Under the pieces are notes generated by a model. That model searched no databases, had not been told where the DNA came from, and saw only the letters and a program-made list of their open reading frames with translations. The translations under genes and the position numbers were made by a program. Shown one piece after another: positions 42,967 to 53,523 of a stretch of DNA of 64,000 nucleotides. Origin of the DNA: CBDBLK01 sp965215445 (lineage in GTDB: Bacteria; Bdellovibrionota; Bacteriovoracia; Bacteriovoracales; Bacteriovoracaceae). The stretch lies in assembly GCA_965215445.1 (NCBI GenBank), contig CBDCDT010000002.1:744001-808000 (forward strand), in the 5' to 3' direction. Position 1 is the stretch's first letter, and each line of letters starts with the position of its first letter.

Positions 42967-45405
42967 TTATGCGGCGATATTCTTTTTTCTGCTAAAGTGC
43001 CCAGTTTTTTTATTGATTTCTTTTGCGTCTCTTTTTTTCCAACCTACAATTGCAACACGAAGGACTTCGTCTATGGTTTTTACGGGAATAAAGTTAATTT
43101 TTTTTCGGTATTCTTCGGGTATATCAACAAGGTCTTTCTGATTTTTCCAAGGAATGATAATTGTATTGATATTAAGTCTCATGGCCGCAAGAGCTTTTTC
43201 TTTTAGGCCCCCAATAGGAAGCACTTTACCTGTTAAGGTAATTTCTCCTGTCATCGCTATTTTGGAACTTACTGGAAATTCTGTAAACAGGGAAACAATC
43301 GAGACAGCTATCGCTATTCCAGCACTGGGGCCATCTTTGGGAATGGCGCCAGCAGGAAAATGGATGTGAATTTCATTTTTTTCAAAAGCATTTTCTTCAA
43401 TACCATAAGATTGAACCTTGCTCCTTATATAACCGATAGCTGTTTGGGCAGATTCCTTCATGGTATCTCCTAATTGCCCGGTTAGAGTAATTCCTTTGCC
43501 TTTCATACGCGTAGTTTCAATATAGAGGATGTCACCACCTTCTGCGCTCCAAGCAAGCCCTGTTGTGACTCCAATTTCGTCAATAGTTTTTTGATCTTCC
43601 TTTGTATAAATAGGAGGGCCGAGAAGATCGACAACAGTTTTAGGAAGCATATAAACTTTATCCTTTTCTCCTCTTGCAATCCTGTGTGCAACTTTACGAC
43701 ATAAAGAACTTATTTTTCTTTCAAGGTTTCTTAACCCTGCTTCTCGTGTGAAATTTCGTATGACACATTCAATTCCCTTTGTATTAAATTCTATATAATC
43801 TTCACTGATTCCATTTTCTTTTATTTGCTTGGGGATAATAAACTTGTCAGAGATAATAATTTTTTCTTCTTCTGTGTATCCAGATAGGCTTAGAACTTCC
43901 AATCTATCCTGCAGAGGACGGGGTATATCTTGAAGTACGTTGGAGGTGGCAATAAACATGACGTTGGAAAGATCGAAGGGAACATTAAGATAGTGATCTC
44001 TAAAATATTTATTTTGTTTAATATCCAAAACTTCGAGTAAAGCGCTTGAGGGGTCTCCTTTATAGTCTCCCCCCATTTTATCAATTTCATCCAAAAGAAT
44101 TACAGGATTATTGGTTCCTGCTTGTTTAAGTGCTTGAATAATTCGACCTGGCATTGATCCCAGATAAGTTTTCCTATGACCGCGGATTTCAGCTTCATCT
44201 TTTACACCACCCAGGGAAATATGAACAAATTCTCTGCCGCAAGATCGAGCAATGGATTTTCCCAGCGATGTTTTGCCAACGCCTGGAGGCCCGTTAAAAC
44301 AGAGGATCGGGCCAGTCATGCTTTTTCCCTTTAATTGGTAAACTGCCAAATGTTCTAGTATTCTTTCTTTAACTTTCTTTAAATCAAAGTGGTCTTCGTT
44401 TAAAATATCGAGAGCATCCTTAAGATTTATTTTCTCTTCGGAAGCTATGGCCCAAGGCAGGTCTACCATCCATTCAAGATAAGAACGAATAATTGTTGAT
44501 TCAGAGCTATCTGGATGCATTTTTTCAAGGCGATTGAGTTGTTTGCTGGCCTCTTTTTCAACATTTTCTGGCATTTGAGCGGCCTTAATTTTTTCTCGAA
44601 ATTCTTGAAATTCATCGTCAACATCATCGTAGGCCCTGGAATCGCCTTCTCCTAATTCTGATTTGATGGCCCTAATTTGTTCTCGTAGAAAACGTTCTTT
44701 TTGAGATTGGGATTGCCCTAATCCGTCATGCGGCCCATTGCGAATTTTTTTCTGTCCAGCAAGGATTTCAAGCTCTTTTGCGAGAATTTCACTAACCTTA
44801 TGCAATCTTTTTACTGGGTCTAAAATTTCCAGAATTTCTTGTGCTTCTTCGACGCGAAGCTCCAAATTGGAAGCGATTAAATCGGCCAAACGGCCTGGAG
44901 CTTGAGTATCGTCAACAATAGTGAGCAAATCAGGACTTAAAACCCTGCCAAATTCTATAACCTTTTCCAATTGTTCACGAATGTTGCGTATTGAGCTTTG
45001 CACAGATGTATCTTTAGGGGAGTAACCGAGGTCTTCAGTCTTATTTAATTTTACAAGGAAATAGGGTTTAACTTTCTTAAAATTTATGATTTTGGCCTTG
45101 CTAAGGCCTTGAACCAAAATTTTAATTCTCCCATCGGGAAGCCTTCGGATGCGCATGACCATGGCCACTGTGCCCATCTCATAAATTTTAGAAGGCCCAG
45201 GATGCTCTATGGTGGCATCCTTTTGGCTGGCCAGCAAAATTAAACGATCGCTTTTCTCAAGAGAATGCTCAACTGCTTGAATTGACGATTCTCGCCCTAC
45301 AAATAAGGGCAGAATCATGAAAGGATAGACGACGAGGTCTCGAATGGGTAAAAGAGGGAGGGTTTCTTTAAATTCAATACCTTCGCCCTCATAATCTGTT
45401 GCCAT
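42967..45405 (-). CDS. lon: ATP-dependent Lon protease
   Basis: Lon degrades misfolded and regulatory proteins, including many antitoxins. The protein has 812 residues: N-terminal substrate domain (LPLLPIRDLVVYPFMILPLFVGR), AAA+ module with FNGPPGVGKTSLGKS and VILLDEIDKM, and the protease domain with the catalytic serine in DGPSAGIAIA and lysine in GLKEKALAA. The gene is divergent from glmU across 144 bases and convergent with the PIN operon. Confidence 0.98.
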   Translation of the reverse strand: MATDYEGEGIEFKETLPLLPIRDLVVYPFMILPLFVGRESSIQAVEHSLEKSDRLILLASQKDATIEHPGPSKIYEMGTVAMVMRIRRLPDGRIKILVQGLSKAKIINFKKVKPYFLVKLNKTEDLGYSPKDTSVQSSIRNIREQLEKVIEFGRVLSPDLLTIVDDTQAPGRLADLIASNLELRVEEAQEILEILDPVKRLHKVSEILAKELEILAGQKKIRNGPHDGLGQSQSQKERFLREQIRAIKSELGEGDSRAYDDVDDEFQEFREKIKAAQMPENVEKEASKQLNRLEKMHPDSSESTIIRSYLEWMVDLPWAIASEEKINLKDALDILNEDHFDLKKVKERILEHLAVYQLKGKSMTGPILCFNGPPGVGKTSLGKSIARSCGREFVHISLGGVKDEAEIRGHRKTYLGSMPGRIIQALKQAGTNNPVILLDEIDKMGGDYKGDPSSALLEVLDIKQNKYFRDHYLNVPFDLSNVMFIATSNVLQDIPRPLQDRLEVLSLSGYTEEEKIIISDKFIIPKQIKENGISEDYIEFNTKGIECVIRNFTREAGLRNLERKISSLCRKVAHRIARGEKDKVYMLPKTVVDLLGPPIYTKEDQKTIDEIGVTTGLAWSAEGGDILYIETTRMKGKGITLTGQLGDTMKESAQTAIGYIRSKVQSYGIEENAFEKNEIHIHFPAGAIPKDGPSAGIAIAVSIVSLFTEFPVSSKIAMTGEITLTGKVLPIGGLKEKALAAMRLNINTIIIPWKNQKDLVDIPEEYRKKINFIPVKTIDEVLRVAIVGWKKRDAKEINKKTGHFSRKKNIAA

Positions 45406-45549
45406 CTGTAGGTTCTCCGATAAAGATGCCGCTTGGGGTCAATCCTGTTTACCTAAACGAATCGGGAAAAATGTTCCATATCTTTAAAATTTATGTGCGT
45501 TATATTGGGATAAAATATGCTATTTTGATTTCTTTAGTGTGGGAAAAAC

Positions 45550-47022
45550 TTGATAAAAGAAAAGTTTATGTCTGTTAATAAAAACAAAATGGTTGGAATT
45601 GCCATATTGGCGGCCGGTGAAGGCACGCGCCTGAAATTGAGCACTTCCAAACCTCTCGTTTCCATTTGTGGAGAAAAATTAATTGACTATTCTGTAAAAA
45701 CAGCAATTTTGTTTTCAAAAAGTTTAGAAAAGCAAAATGCTAAAGGAAAAATAGGCATTATTATTGGTTATCAAAGAAATGCTGTTAAAAAATATTTAAT
45801 TGAGCGATTTGGTAAAATTTTTGATTTTGCCGTCCAGGAAAAACAATTAGGTACGGCCGATGCATTAAAGGCCTATTTTCGGGATTGTTCTTGGGCCAAA
45901 GATATGGATGAAACCCTTGTTATGTGTTCAGATACTCCGCTACTTACACATCAAAGTCTCAACCTCCTTTGGGAACACACGCAAAAAGAGGGCCTTCAGG
46001 CCGCAGCGGCAACATTCATAGAAGAAAATCCTACAGGTTATGGAAGAATTGTAAGAAAAAATAAAAAAACGCATGGATTCCATATTGTTGAAGAAAAGGA
46101 GGCCAGCGATAAGCAAAAAAAGATTACAGAAGTCAATTCCGGCCTATACCTCCTTAATACCTTTTTTACTTTGTCATTTCTTGATAATGTTAACTCCAAT
46201 AATAAGGCTAAGGAATTTTATCTGACTGATATTTTTCAAGAAGAAGCTGCTGTTAAACCAGTTCTTTTTGAAGATAAAAATGAGTTTCTGGGAGTAAATA
46301 ATTTGGAACAACTGGAAATCGCTGAAAAAAAACTTTTTGAAAGAAAAATTCAATTTTTAAGGGAGTCGGGAGTTCGTTTTATTGATTCCAAAAGCTGTTA
46401 TATTGAAAACGAGGTACACATTGATTCGGGAACAACCGTTTATCCCAATTGCTACTTAAGAGGAAAAACAAAAGTTGGGAAAAATTGTATTTTGGAGCCA
46501 GGAACAGTTCTAATAAATTCTCAAATACATGATGAGGTTGTTATTAAGGCCTATAGTTATTTAGAGGATTCTGAAGTTAAAAATCATGTAACAGTTGGCC
46601 CTTTTGCCAGACTCAGGCGTGGCACAGTTGTAGAAGAGGGAGGCAAGATAGGAAATTTTGTTGAGACGAAAGAAGCAAAAATTGGCCCAAAGAGTTCTGT
46701 TTCACATCTTTCTTATGTAGGAGATGCAGAAATCGGTAACAATACTAATATTGGATGTGGTTTTATTACTTGCAATTATGATGGTGGAAAAAAACATAAA
46801 ACGAAGATAGGAAGCCATACCTTTATTGGAAGTGATACTCAAATTATAGCTCCTCGTTCAATAGGTGATTCTGCGTATGTTGCCAGTGGTTCGACAATTC
46901 ACCAGGATATTCCAGATCATGCTTTTGCCATTGCTCGAAGCAAACAAAGTACCAAGAAGGATATGGCAAAGCGGTTTCTTAAAGGAAAATGGGCATTGAA
47001 AAGAAACAAAGATAAAAACTAG
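45550..47022 (+). CDS. glmU: bifunctional UDP-GlcNAc pyrophosphorylase / GlcN-1-P acetyltransferase
   Basis: GlmU makes UDP-GlcNAc for peptidoglycan and LPS. The uridyltransferase half begins ILAAGEGTRLKLSTSKP (Glu where the family often has Lys) and includes QEKQLGTADALKAYF and CSDTPLL. The C-terminal left-handed beta helix has the expected VGPFARLRRG, NFVETKEAKIG and IGCGFITCNYDGGKKHKT segments. The start is uncertain: TTG 45550, ATG 45568 and ATG 45589 are in frame. glmS follows after 9 bases, so the two form an amino-sugar operon. Confidence 0.96.
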   Translation: MIKEKFMSVNKNKMVGIAILAAGEGTRLKLSTSKPLVSICGEKLIDYSVKTAILFSKSLEKQNAKGKIGIIIGYQRNAVKKYLIERFGKIFDFAVQEKQLGTADALKAYFRDCSWAKDMDETLVMCSDTPLLTHQSLNLLWEHTQKEGLQAAAATFIEENPTGYGRIVRKNKKTHGFHIVEEKEASDKQKKITEVNSGLYLLNTFFTLSFLDNVNSNNKAKEFYLTDIFQEEAAVKPVLFEDKNEFLGVNNLEQLEIAEKKLFERKIQFLRESGVRFIDSKSCYIENEVHIDSGTTVYPNCYLRGKTKVGKNCILEPGTVLINSQIHDEVVIKAYSYLEDSEVKNHVTVGPFARLRRGTVVEEGGKIGNFVETKEAKIGPKSSVSHLSYVGDAEIGNNTNIGCGFITCNYDGGKKHKTKIGSHTFIGSDTQIIAPRSIGDSAYVASGSTIHQDIPDHAFAIARSKQSTKKDMAKRFLKGKWALKRNKDKN

Positions 47023-47031
47023 AGGCCAAGT

Positions 47032-48855
47032 ATGTGTGGAATAATTGCTCATATAGGTTCTCAAGAGTCGGTCAATATTGTATTGAAGGCCCTAAAAAAA
47101 CTTGAATACCGTGGATACGACTCTGCGGGAATTAGTTTTGTCGATGAGGAAAATGGTCTCCAATTTTTTAAGAAAAAAGGCAAGATAGAAAATTTACTTG
47201 AATTTTTAGGAGAGAAAGAATGGCCGTCCAACTGCGCCATCGGTCATACACGTTGGGCCACTCATGGGCAAGTCAGCGATAGAAACGCCCACCCTCATGT
47301 TAAAGAAAATGTCTCCTTGATTCACAACGGAATTATCGAAAACGTTGATGAACTACGCACAGAGCTTTTGGCCAAGGGAGTAACTTTTGTGTCTGAAACT
47401 GATTCAGAAGTTTTTTTAGCATTAGTATGCTTAGGCCTTGAACAAGGTATGGAATTCAGACAGGCCGTTTTGAAATCCTTTGAAAGGATTCGTGGAAATT
47501 CAGCTTTTGTTATTATGCACAGTGAACAACATGAAATACTGGCCATCAAACGAGGGGCACCTTTAGTTTGCGGTGTGGATAGCAGTGGCCTTCAGGGATT
47601 GATTTCCAGTGATCCTTATGCGTTGGTAGGCATTGCTGATAAATTATATTTTCCAGAAGATGATGTGTTATGTTCTCTTTCAAAGAAAAACGCAAATATA
47701 TTAAATTTCTTTGATCATTTGGGAAGGCCAACTAAACGTTACTCAGTTCGAGAACAGAGACTAATCAACACTCTTGCAGAAAAGGGAAAGTTTGAGCATT
47801 TTATGCTTAAAGAAATCTGTGAACAACCTGGCCTCATCAGAGATCTAATCCAATTTTATTTTTCAGGCGACGGGCAAAAGGTCTTGAGTGAGGTTGCAAA
47901 ATGTCGTCCAGAGCGTATTTATATTTCGGCATGTGGAACGGCCGCTTACGCTGGGAATTTAATTCGAGATTTTTTTGAAAGGGAAAATAGAATACCTACT
48001 ACAGTTGAGTTGGGTAGCGAATTTCGTTATAGGCAACCAATTTTTTTCCCGGGAACATTAGGTCTTTTTATAAGCCAGTCAGGGGAAACGGCAGATACAT
48101 TGGCGGCACAAGAACTTTGTTCAAAAAATAATATATTGACTTTAGGCCTTGTCAATGTTGAAGGAAGTACTTTATACAGAGAGAGTGATCATAACCTTCT
48201 TATTAAAGCGGGAATTGAAATTAGTGTGGCCTCGACCAAAGCGTTTACTCAAATGGTTTTGGCAGGTCGTCTATTGGCATTTATGTGGACAAAAAATTCT
48301 AGTTTAGAAGAAGAGAGAAAAAAAATTATTGATCGCTATGACCTTTTAGCCAGAAGGATTGATGATTTGATTGCAAATTCTGATTACATAAAAAAAATAG
48401 CTGTAGAAATATACAACAAAAAAGGTTATTTTTATACGGGAAGGGGGATTTATTATCCAGTGGCATTAGAAGGCGCTTTAAAGCTTAAAGAAATAGCTTA
48501 TGTACATGCCGAAGGTTGTGCTTCTGGAGAGCTTAAACATGGCCCTTTGGCATTGATAGATGAAGAGATGGTGAATATTGCCATCGTAGGTTCAGAATTA
48601 AGAGATAAAACGGTTGCCAATGTTCAGGAAGTAAAGGCAAGAAACGGCATTGTTGTTGGCATAGGCCCTCGTGGAGATGAGGGTTTTAAGGCAATATGCG
48701 ATTACTTTATTCCCATGGATTACGATGGTCTGGGTGAACTTTCTCCAGTATATGCCAACGTTGTTAACCAATTGTTGGCCTATTATATGGCGAAATTTAA
48801 AGGGACTGATATTGATAAACCCCGCAACTTGGCAAAATCAGTAACAGTTGAGTAG
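47032..48855 (+). CDS. glmS: glutamine-fructose-6-phosphate aminotransferase
   Basis: GlmS converts fructose-6-phosphate and glutamine to glucosamine-6-phosphate, the first step towards UDP-GlcNAc. The N-terminal glutaminase starts MCGIIAHIG with Cys as nucleophile and has TRWATHG. Two SIS domains follow, with SQSGETADT, AEGCASGELKHGPLALID and the C-terminal DKPRNLAKSVTVE. Length 607 is typical. I see no room for a glmS ribozyme in the 9-base gap upstream. Confidence 0.98.
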   Translation: MCGIIAHIGSQESVNIVLKALKKLEYRGYDSAGISFVDEENGLQFFKKKGKIENLLEFLGEKEWPSNCAIGHTRWATHGQVSDRNAHPHVKENVSLIHNGIIENVDELRTELLAKGVTFVSETDSEVFLALVCLGLEQGMEFRQAVLKSFERIRGNSAFVIMHSEQHEILAIKRGAPLVCGVDSSGLQGLISSDPYALVGIADKLYFPEDDVLCSLSKKNANILNFFDHLGRPTKRYSVREQRLINTLAEKGKFEHFMLKEICEQPGLIRDLIQFYFSGDGQKVLSEVAKCRPERIYISACGTAAYAGNLIRDFFERENRIPTTVELGSEFRYRQPIFFPGTLGLFISQSGETADTLAAQELCSKNNILTLGLVNVEGSTLYRESDHNLLIKAGIEISVASTKAFTQMVLAGRLLAFMWTKNSSLEEERKKIIDRYDLLARRIDDLIANSDYIKKIAVEIYNKKGYFYTGRGIYYPVALEGALKLKEIAYVHAEGCASGELKHGPLALIDEEMVNIAIVGSELRDKTVANVQEVKARNGIVVGIGPRGDEGFKAICDYFIPMDYDGLGELSPVYANVVNQLLAYYMAKFKGTDIDKPRNLAKSVTVE

Positions 48856-48870
48856 TTGAGGTCTAACAAT

Positions 48871-51147
48871 ATGGATTTTTCTAAATTAAATGCAGATCAG
48901 AAAAAAGCAGTTTTGGCCACTGAAGGGGCGGTCATGATCTTGGCCGGAGCGGGATCAGGCAAAACTCGAACCCTAGTTAGTAAAATTGTACATCTTTTTA
49001 ATGAGAAAGGAATAGGCCCTTTTCAAGTTTTGGCGCTAACTTTTTCTAATCGGGCCGCCAAGGAGATGCGAGATCGTGTTAACTCTATGGTTGCGGAAGA
49101 TTTAGGAAGTTTGCAGGTAACAACCTTTCACTCTTTTTGTGCTAGAGTTTTGCGTTCGGAAGCAGAGTACCTCGGTTTAAGTCGCAATTTTACGATCTAT
49201 GATACGTCAGAATCCAAGACAGTTATGAAATCAGTTTTGCAAAGGAATGGCATTTCTATTAAGGAAACTTCTCCTTTTGAAGTCCTCTATTTTGTCAACG
49301 ATATTAAGAATAATGGTTATTATGCGGGAAAAAAGACAGGAAATTTTGAACCCGATAGAGAAGATTTCTTTTATGATCTTTATCAGCAATACGAGACAGA
49401 GCTTAAACGTGCCAACGCTATTGATTTTGGAGGATTGATAACGGGTGTTATTCAGCTATTTGAGCAATTTCCCGAGGTGCTCAATCGTTATCAAGATCGT
49501 TATAGATATATTTTAGTTGATGAATATCAGGATACCAATTTTGCTCAATTTGAGCTGATTCGCTTAATTTCAAAACGCTGCAAACATCTTTGCGTAGTTG
49601 GAGATGAAGATCAATCTATTTATTCTTGGAGAGGAGCAGAGATAAAAAATATTTTGGATTTTGAGAAAATGTTTCCCCAGGTTCAGGTTCTCAAACTCGA
49701 ACAAAACTACCGATCGACTAAAATTATTATTGAGGCCGCAGGCCACGTTATTGCTAAAAACACTATGCGGAAAGGCAAACAGATGTGGACGCAAAACCAT
49801 GAAGGTAGTGCTATAGAAGTGATTGAATGTCAAAATGACAAGAAGGAGGCAGAATGGATTTCAAGAAAAATCTTAGAATTAAGACAAGCAGAAAAAGCAT
49901 CGTACAGAGATATAGCAATTTTTTATCGTACGAATTCTCAATCCAGATTGATTGAAGATGTATTGCGCGGATGCCGTATCCCCTACAGGATTATAGGTGG
50001 CATTAAGTTTTATGAACGCAAAGAAATTAAAGATTTATTAGCCTATATTCGATTAGTTGTGAATACCAAAGATAATTTGGCATTTAATAGAGTTGTTAAT
50101 GTTCCGGCCAGAGGCATTGGTGTAACTACCCTTAGAAAACTGGAAGGCGAGGCCATTAAAAATAACCTTTCATTATTTGAAATGTGTGAGGCCATCTTGG
50201 GAAGCGAAAATGGGAATGCTTTGCGCCTTGGTGCCAAAATTAAATCATCTTTGGGCCACTTTGTGGGACTTATTAATGATATTAAAGTTTTAGATCGACC
50301 TGGTGAAGACAGGACAATGCCCTCTGCTTTATATAAGAAAATATTGCACGAGTCAGGTTACTACGATCAGGTTAAGGCATCCAAAGATTATGAATCTACC
50401 GCCAGGATTGAAAATTTAGAAGAGCTGGGTAACGCCATCTCTCAATATGAAGAGTCAATAGTATCCCCTAGTTTACTTGGTTTTTTTGAAACCATAACTC
50501 TTAACTCCCAGAACGAAGACTCGGGAAATGAAAGCAAGGGTGATATAAGCATGATGACAATTCATGGAGCGAAAGGTTTAGAGTTCCCTTACGTTTTTGT
50601 TTCTGGTGTTGAAGAAAATATATTTCCAAACTACAGAATTTTTGAAGGAGGTATTCGCGCAGAAGAAGAGGAAAGGAGGCTTTTTTATGTAGCGATGACT
50701 CGTGCCATGAAAAAACTTTATTTAATTTTTGCTCAAGGAAGAATGCTTTTTGGTCAACTCAAATTTAATGGGCCAAGTCGATTTTTACATGAAATACCAG
50801 AGCAGTATTATTGTTGGAAAAAAATAATAGATATTAATGAAGCAGGTGGTCACCAACGGGTATGGAAAAATAGTCCAGATTCTCAAGAATCTCCTTATGA
50901 GGATGAAAAGGTTGTTTATCGAGTACCTTCTAAGTCTTTAAATAAAACAGAAGTCAAAATTGCTACAAAAGGTAAGTTTTTTAAAGGTGCCAGGGTTAAT
51001 CATTCCCTATATGGGGGTGGTTTCGTGTTGGAATCAAAAGGGTTTGGGCAAGACGAAAAAGTTTTGATTAAATTTAATGATGGAACCAGAAAAAGATTTA
51101 TGGCCAATTTTGCACCCCTTGCTATCGTTTCTACAAGGAATGCCTAA
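48871..51147 (+). CDS. UvrD/PcrA-type DNA helicase
   Basis: This superfamily 1A 3'-5' helicase has about 758 residues. Motifs include LNADQKKAVLATEG, ILAGAGSGKTRTL (Walker A), DEYQDTNFAQFEL (Walker B), GDEDQSIYSWRGA, LEQNYRST, MTIHGAKGLEFPYVFVSG and VAMTRAM. The C-terminal FKGARVNHSLYGGGFV segment resembles the PcrA/UvrD tail that contacts RNA polymerase. The ATG at 48871 with GAGG nine bases upstream is preferred over the TTG directly after the glmS stop. Confidence 0.95.
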   Translation: MDFSKLNADQKKAVLATEGAVMILAGAGSGKTRTLVSKIVHLFNEKGIGPFQVLALTFSNRAAKEMRDRVNSMVAEDLGSLQVTTFHSFCARVLRSEAEYLGLSRNFTIYDTSESKTVMKSVLQRNGISIKETSPFEVLYFVNDIKNNGYYAGKKTGNFEPDREDFFYDLYQQYETELKRANAIDFGGLITGVIQLFEQFPEVLNRYQDRYRYILVDEYQDTNFAQFELIRLISKRCKHLCVVGDEDQSIYSWRGAEIKNILDFEKMFPQVQVLKLEQNYRSTKIIIEAAGHVIAKNTMRKGKQMWTQNHEGSAIEVIECQNDKKEAEWISRKILELRQAEKASYRDIAIFYRTNSQSRLIEDVLRGCRIPYRIIGGIKFYERKEIKDLLAYIRLVVNTKDNLAFNRVVNVPARGIGVTTLRKLEGEAIKNNLSLFEMCEAILGSENGNALRLGAKIKSSLGHFVGLINDIKVLDRPGEDRTMPSALYKKILHESGYYDQVKASKDYESTARIENLEELGNAISQYEESIVSPSLLGFFETITLNSQNEDSGNESKGDISMMTIHGAKGLEFPYVFVSGVEENIFPNYRIFEGGIRAEEEERRLFYVAMTRAMKKLYLIFAQGRMLFGQLKFNGPSRFLHEIPEQYYCWKKIIDINEAGGHQRVWKNSPDSQESPYEDEKVVYRVPSKSLNKTEVKIATKGKFFKGARVNHSLYGGGFVLESKGFGQDEKVLIKFNDGTRKRFMANFAPLAIVSTRNA

Positions 51148-51150
51148 TCA

Positions 51151-53466
51151 ATGAAAATATTTAAATTCAAATTTGTTTTAATCACTATTTTGACTTTGAT
51201 ATGTTTTTTTGCGGGGGGGTTGTTTTATGTTGTTAAAACAAAGATTAAAGAGGAAGAAATACGTCTTATTGCCATTGAAAAAATAAGAGAGGTTTTTCCA
51301 AAGGCCAATATAGAGCTGGGAAAATTAGATATTGGAGTAGGGTTAAATATTTCTATATATATTGATAAGTTTCGTTTAGATTTGCCGAGAAAGAACAAGA
51401 CAGTTGAAATGGTTTCTGTCAAAGATTTTGCCTTGAAGCTCCCCATTTTATCAGTGCTGACGGGGCAAGGCAATATCGAAGTTATTTTGAATGACCCTCA
51501 ATTTACTTATTTAGAATTAGATAAAAAGAATAATTGGCTGCTTGCTATGGGGGATAATATCGAGGCCAGACGTCCTCAACCTCAAGAAAAAAACCAACAA
51601 GTAAAAGCAGACGAGGAAAATAACTTGATGTTTATCTCTCCTTTTATTGCCAATTCAAATATTGATCTCAAATTTAAAAATGTTCTTATCCGATATGATC
51701 TCAATGGAGGAAAGGCGGGAAATATTAAGATTGATCAATTTACTGTAAAAGATTTGGGACTTAGAACTCCAACCGCGTATGAATTGGAGTCAAACCTAAC
51801 TCTTTTTTTATCGGAAAAAGAAGGAGATTCGGACGAAGTACCTAAGCTAAATTTAGATGTATTGCTTATCGGGCAATTTTTTTTAAAAGATTTTTTTAAG
51901 AATGGGGTCATGGAATCTAGGGCCCATTTAAAAGTTTCTAATATTACTTCTCCTTTCTTTTCTCACCTTTTTCAAAAAGGGCACTCTATTAAAAGTAATA
52001 TGAATTTGAAATTAAGCAGAAATGGAGAGCTGCAGGGGCAGATCGACAGTAATTTTGCAAAAAATATAGCAAAATTGAATTTTTCTATTCAGCAAAGCAA
52101 GATTAATTTCTCTAATTTAGAGATCAAGTTATTAATTAACGAGTTTGTAAATAATTCAGAGATATTTTCAAACTCTTCAGAATCATTTTTTAACATCAAA
52201 GGGAATCTGGTCATTGAGGATGGTAAGCTGCACCCCAACCTCTCATTTTCAACAGATTCGGAGATTTCTTTGAATTTTGAGAAAGAAAGATTTGTTGCCG
52301 GGCTTGAGGGTTCTTTAGTGAAAAATAATTTTTCTTCAGAGGCAAAGATAAAATTTTTAGATGGTGAGGGTAAAGTTAGTTTAGCAGGGGAAATTGATCT
52401 TAATTCTCAGAGGCCTTTTCATGAAAAAGTAAAAAATTATACTTGCAAGATTGATTTATCAGATATGAAATTAAAAAGACCTTTTATTCAGAGCGTATTT
52501 TATAGTCAAAATAATAAAGAAAAGAATAATCCTTCATCAAATAAAAAAATAAGTTCGGTAAAAGAAGAAGCGGTTTCTGAAAATCTATTTCTTTTGCCTA
52601 AGGGATTAGTTTCGCTTCAATGGAGAGATCTTGAGATTGGAGAGCAAAGTTTCAGTGGCCGTGGGAAATGGCAAATTCATCTTAATAGAGTTAAAACCAA
52701 TTCGATGAATTTTAAGTATGGCGCTGGGACAGGAAGTTTTTTGCATGATACATCAATGCACAAAAATAGTATTAAGAGTAAATTCAACTTAAAAATGAAA
52801 AATTTGAATTTGGGTGGACTAGTTGATCTCTTTCCCCCAAATATTCCTGAACTTGAAGGAAATCTTGGAGGGGAAAGTAGAGGTTTTATAAGTGTTGGAG
52901 AATCTTTTCAGCATGATATAAATGTCAATTTTAATGTTTTGAAAGGAAAATTTAAAGAAGTTGATATAAGGCCTTATATTCAAAAGATTTTAGATGTTGT
53001 GACTAAAGTTCCCACTTTGAAAAACAAGGTTGATTCAGGTGCGGAAATAGGTCTGAATGGAGATTTTGAAAAGATTCGTTTAAAAGGACGATTTCGCCAA
53101 GACCACTACCGCTTGTCAGAGTTTGCTTTTCAAGGGATTAAAAACAGGCTTCAGCTTGATGCTCGTGGAAATATTTATCCTAACGATAAAAGTAAGAATG
53201 GGGTGGTCTACGTTGATCTTAAAGAGACAAAAATTATTTCACCACAACTTAAAAAACAAACCCAGACGGGGGCCTTGCCCATGCTTTTTAAAGGGCCACA
53301 ATTATCGCTAACTCCAGATTATAGTTATTCATTAAAAAAACTTGCGAAATCCCATCTTAAAAAAAGAAAAAGCAAACTGGTGAAAGACTCTAAAGAAAAG
53401 GCCAAAAGCAAATTAGACGATTTGCTCAAGGGAGAAGGGAAAAAAATTCTCAAGAAATTCTTCTAA
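51151..53466 (+). CDS. AsmA-family membrane protein
   Basis: This is a 771-residue protein with one N-terminal membrane helix (about 8-28). The AsmA-type opening follows: EEIRLIAIEKIREVFPKANIEL, then GLNISIYIDKFRLDLP. The long remainder is beta-rich and repetitive, as expected for the lipid-transfer bridge of AsmA/TamB relatives. A C-terminal region near LGGLVDLFPPNIPELEGNLGG matches the AsmA C-terminal pattern. The tail is very Lys-rich. It is likely periplasmic and involved in outer-membrane lipid traffic (inferred from the family). It lies 3 bases after the helicase gene. Confidence 0.8.
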   Translation: MKIFKFKFVLITILTLICFFAGGLFYVVKTKIKEEEIRLIAIEKIREVFPKANIELGKLDIGVGLNISIYIDKFRLDLPRKNKTVEMVSVKDFALKLPILSVLTGQGNIEVILNDPQFTYLELDKKNNWLLAMGDNIEARRPQPQEKNQQVKADEENNLMFISPFIANSNIDLKFKNVLIRYDLNGGKAGNIKIDQFTVKDLGLRTPTAYELESNLTLFLSEKEGDSDEVPKLNLDVLLIGQFFLKDFFKNGVMESRAHLKVSNITSPFFSHLFQKGHSIKSNMNLKLSRNGELQGQIDSNFAKNIAKLNFSIQQSKINFSNLEIKLLINEFVNNSEIFSNSSESFFNIKGNLVIEDGKLHPNLSFSTDSEISLNFEKERFVAGLEGSLVKNNFSSEAKIKFLDGEGKVSLAGEIDLNSQRPFHEKVKNYTCKIDLSDMKLKRPFIQSVFYSQNNKEKNNPSSNKKISSVKEEAVSENLFLLPKGLVSLQWRDLEIGEQSFSGRGKWQIHLNRVKTNSMNFKYGAGTGSFLHDTSMHKNSIKSKFNLKMKNLNLGGLVDLFPPNIPELEGNLGGESRGFISVGESFQHDINVNFNVLKGKFKEVDIRPYIQKILDVVTKVPTLKNKVDSGAEIGLNGDFEKIRLKGRFRQDHYRLSEFAFQGIKNRLQLDARGNIYPNDKSKNGVVYVDLKETKIISPQLKKQTQTGALPMLFKGPQLSLTPDYSYSLKKLAKSHLKKRKSKLVKDSKEKAKSKLDDLLKGEGKKILKKFF

Positions 53467-53523
53467 AATTTGAATATATTGAAATTATGGTGTAGTATTT
53501 ACGTTAAGAGAGGTCTTGAAGAA

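Noticed and set aside
45406..45549. Specific promoters for lon and glmU in the divergent gap
   Set aside because: Some AT-rich -10-like boxes exist, but none pairs with a convincing -35 at the right spacing, and no clear heat-shock consensus is visible.
47023..47031. glmS ribozyme before glmS
   Set aside because: Only 9 bases separate glmU and glmS, so there is no space for it.
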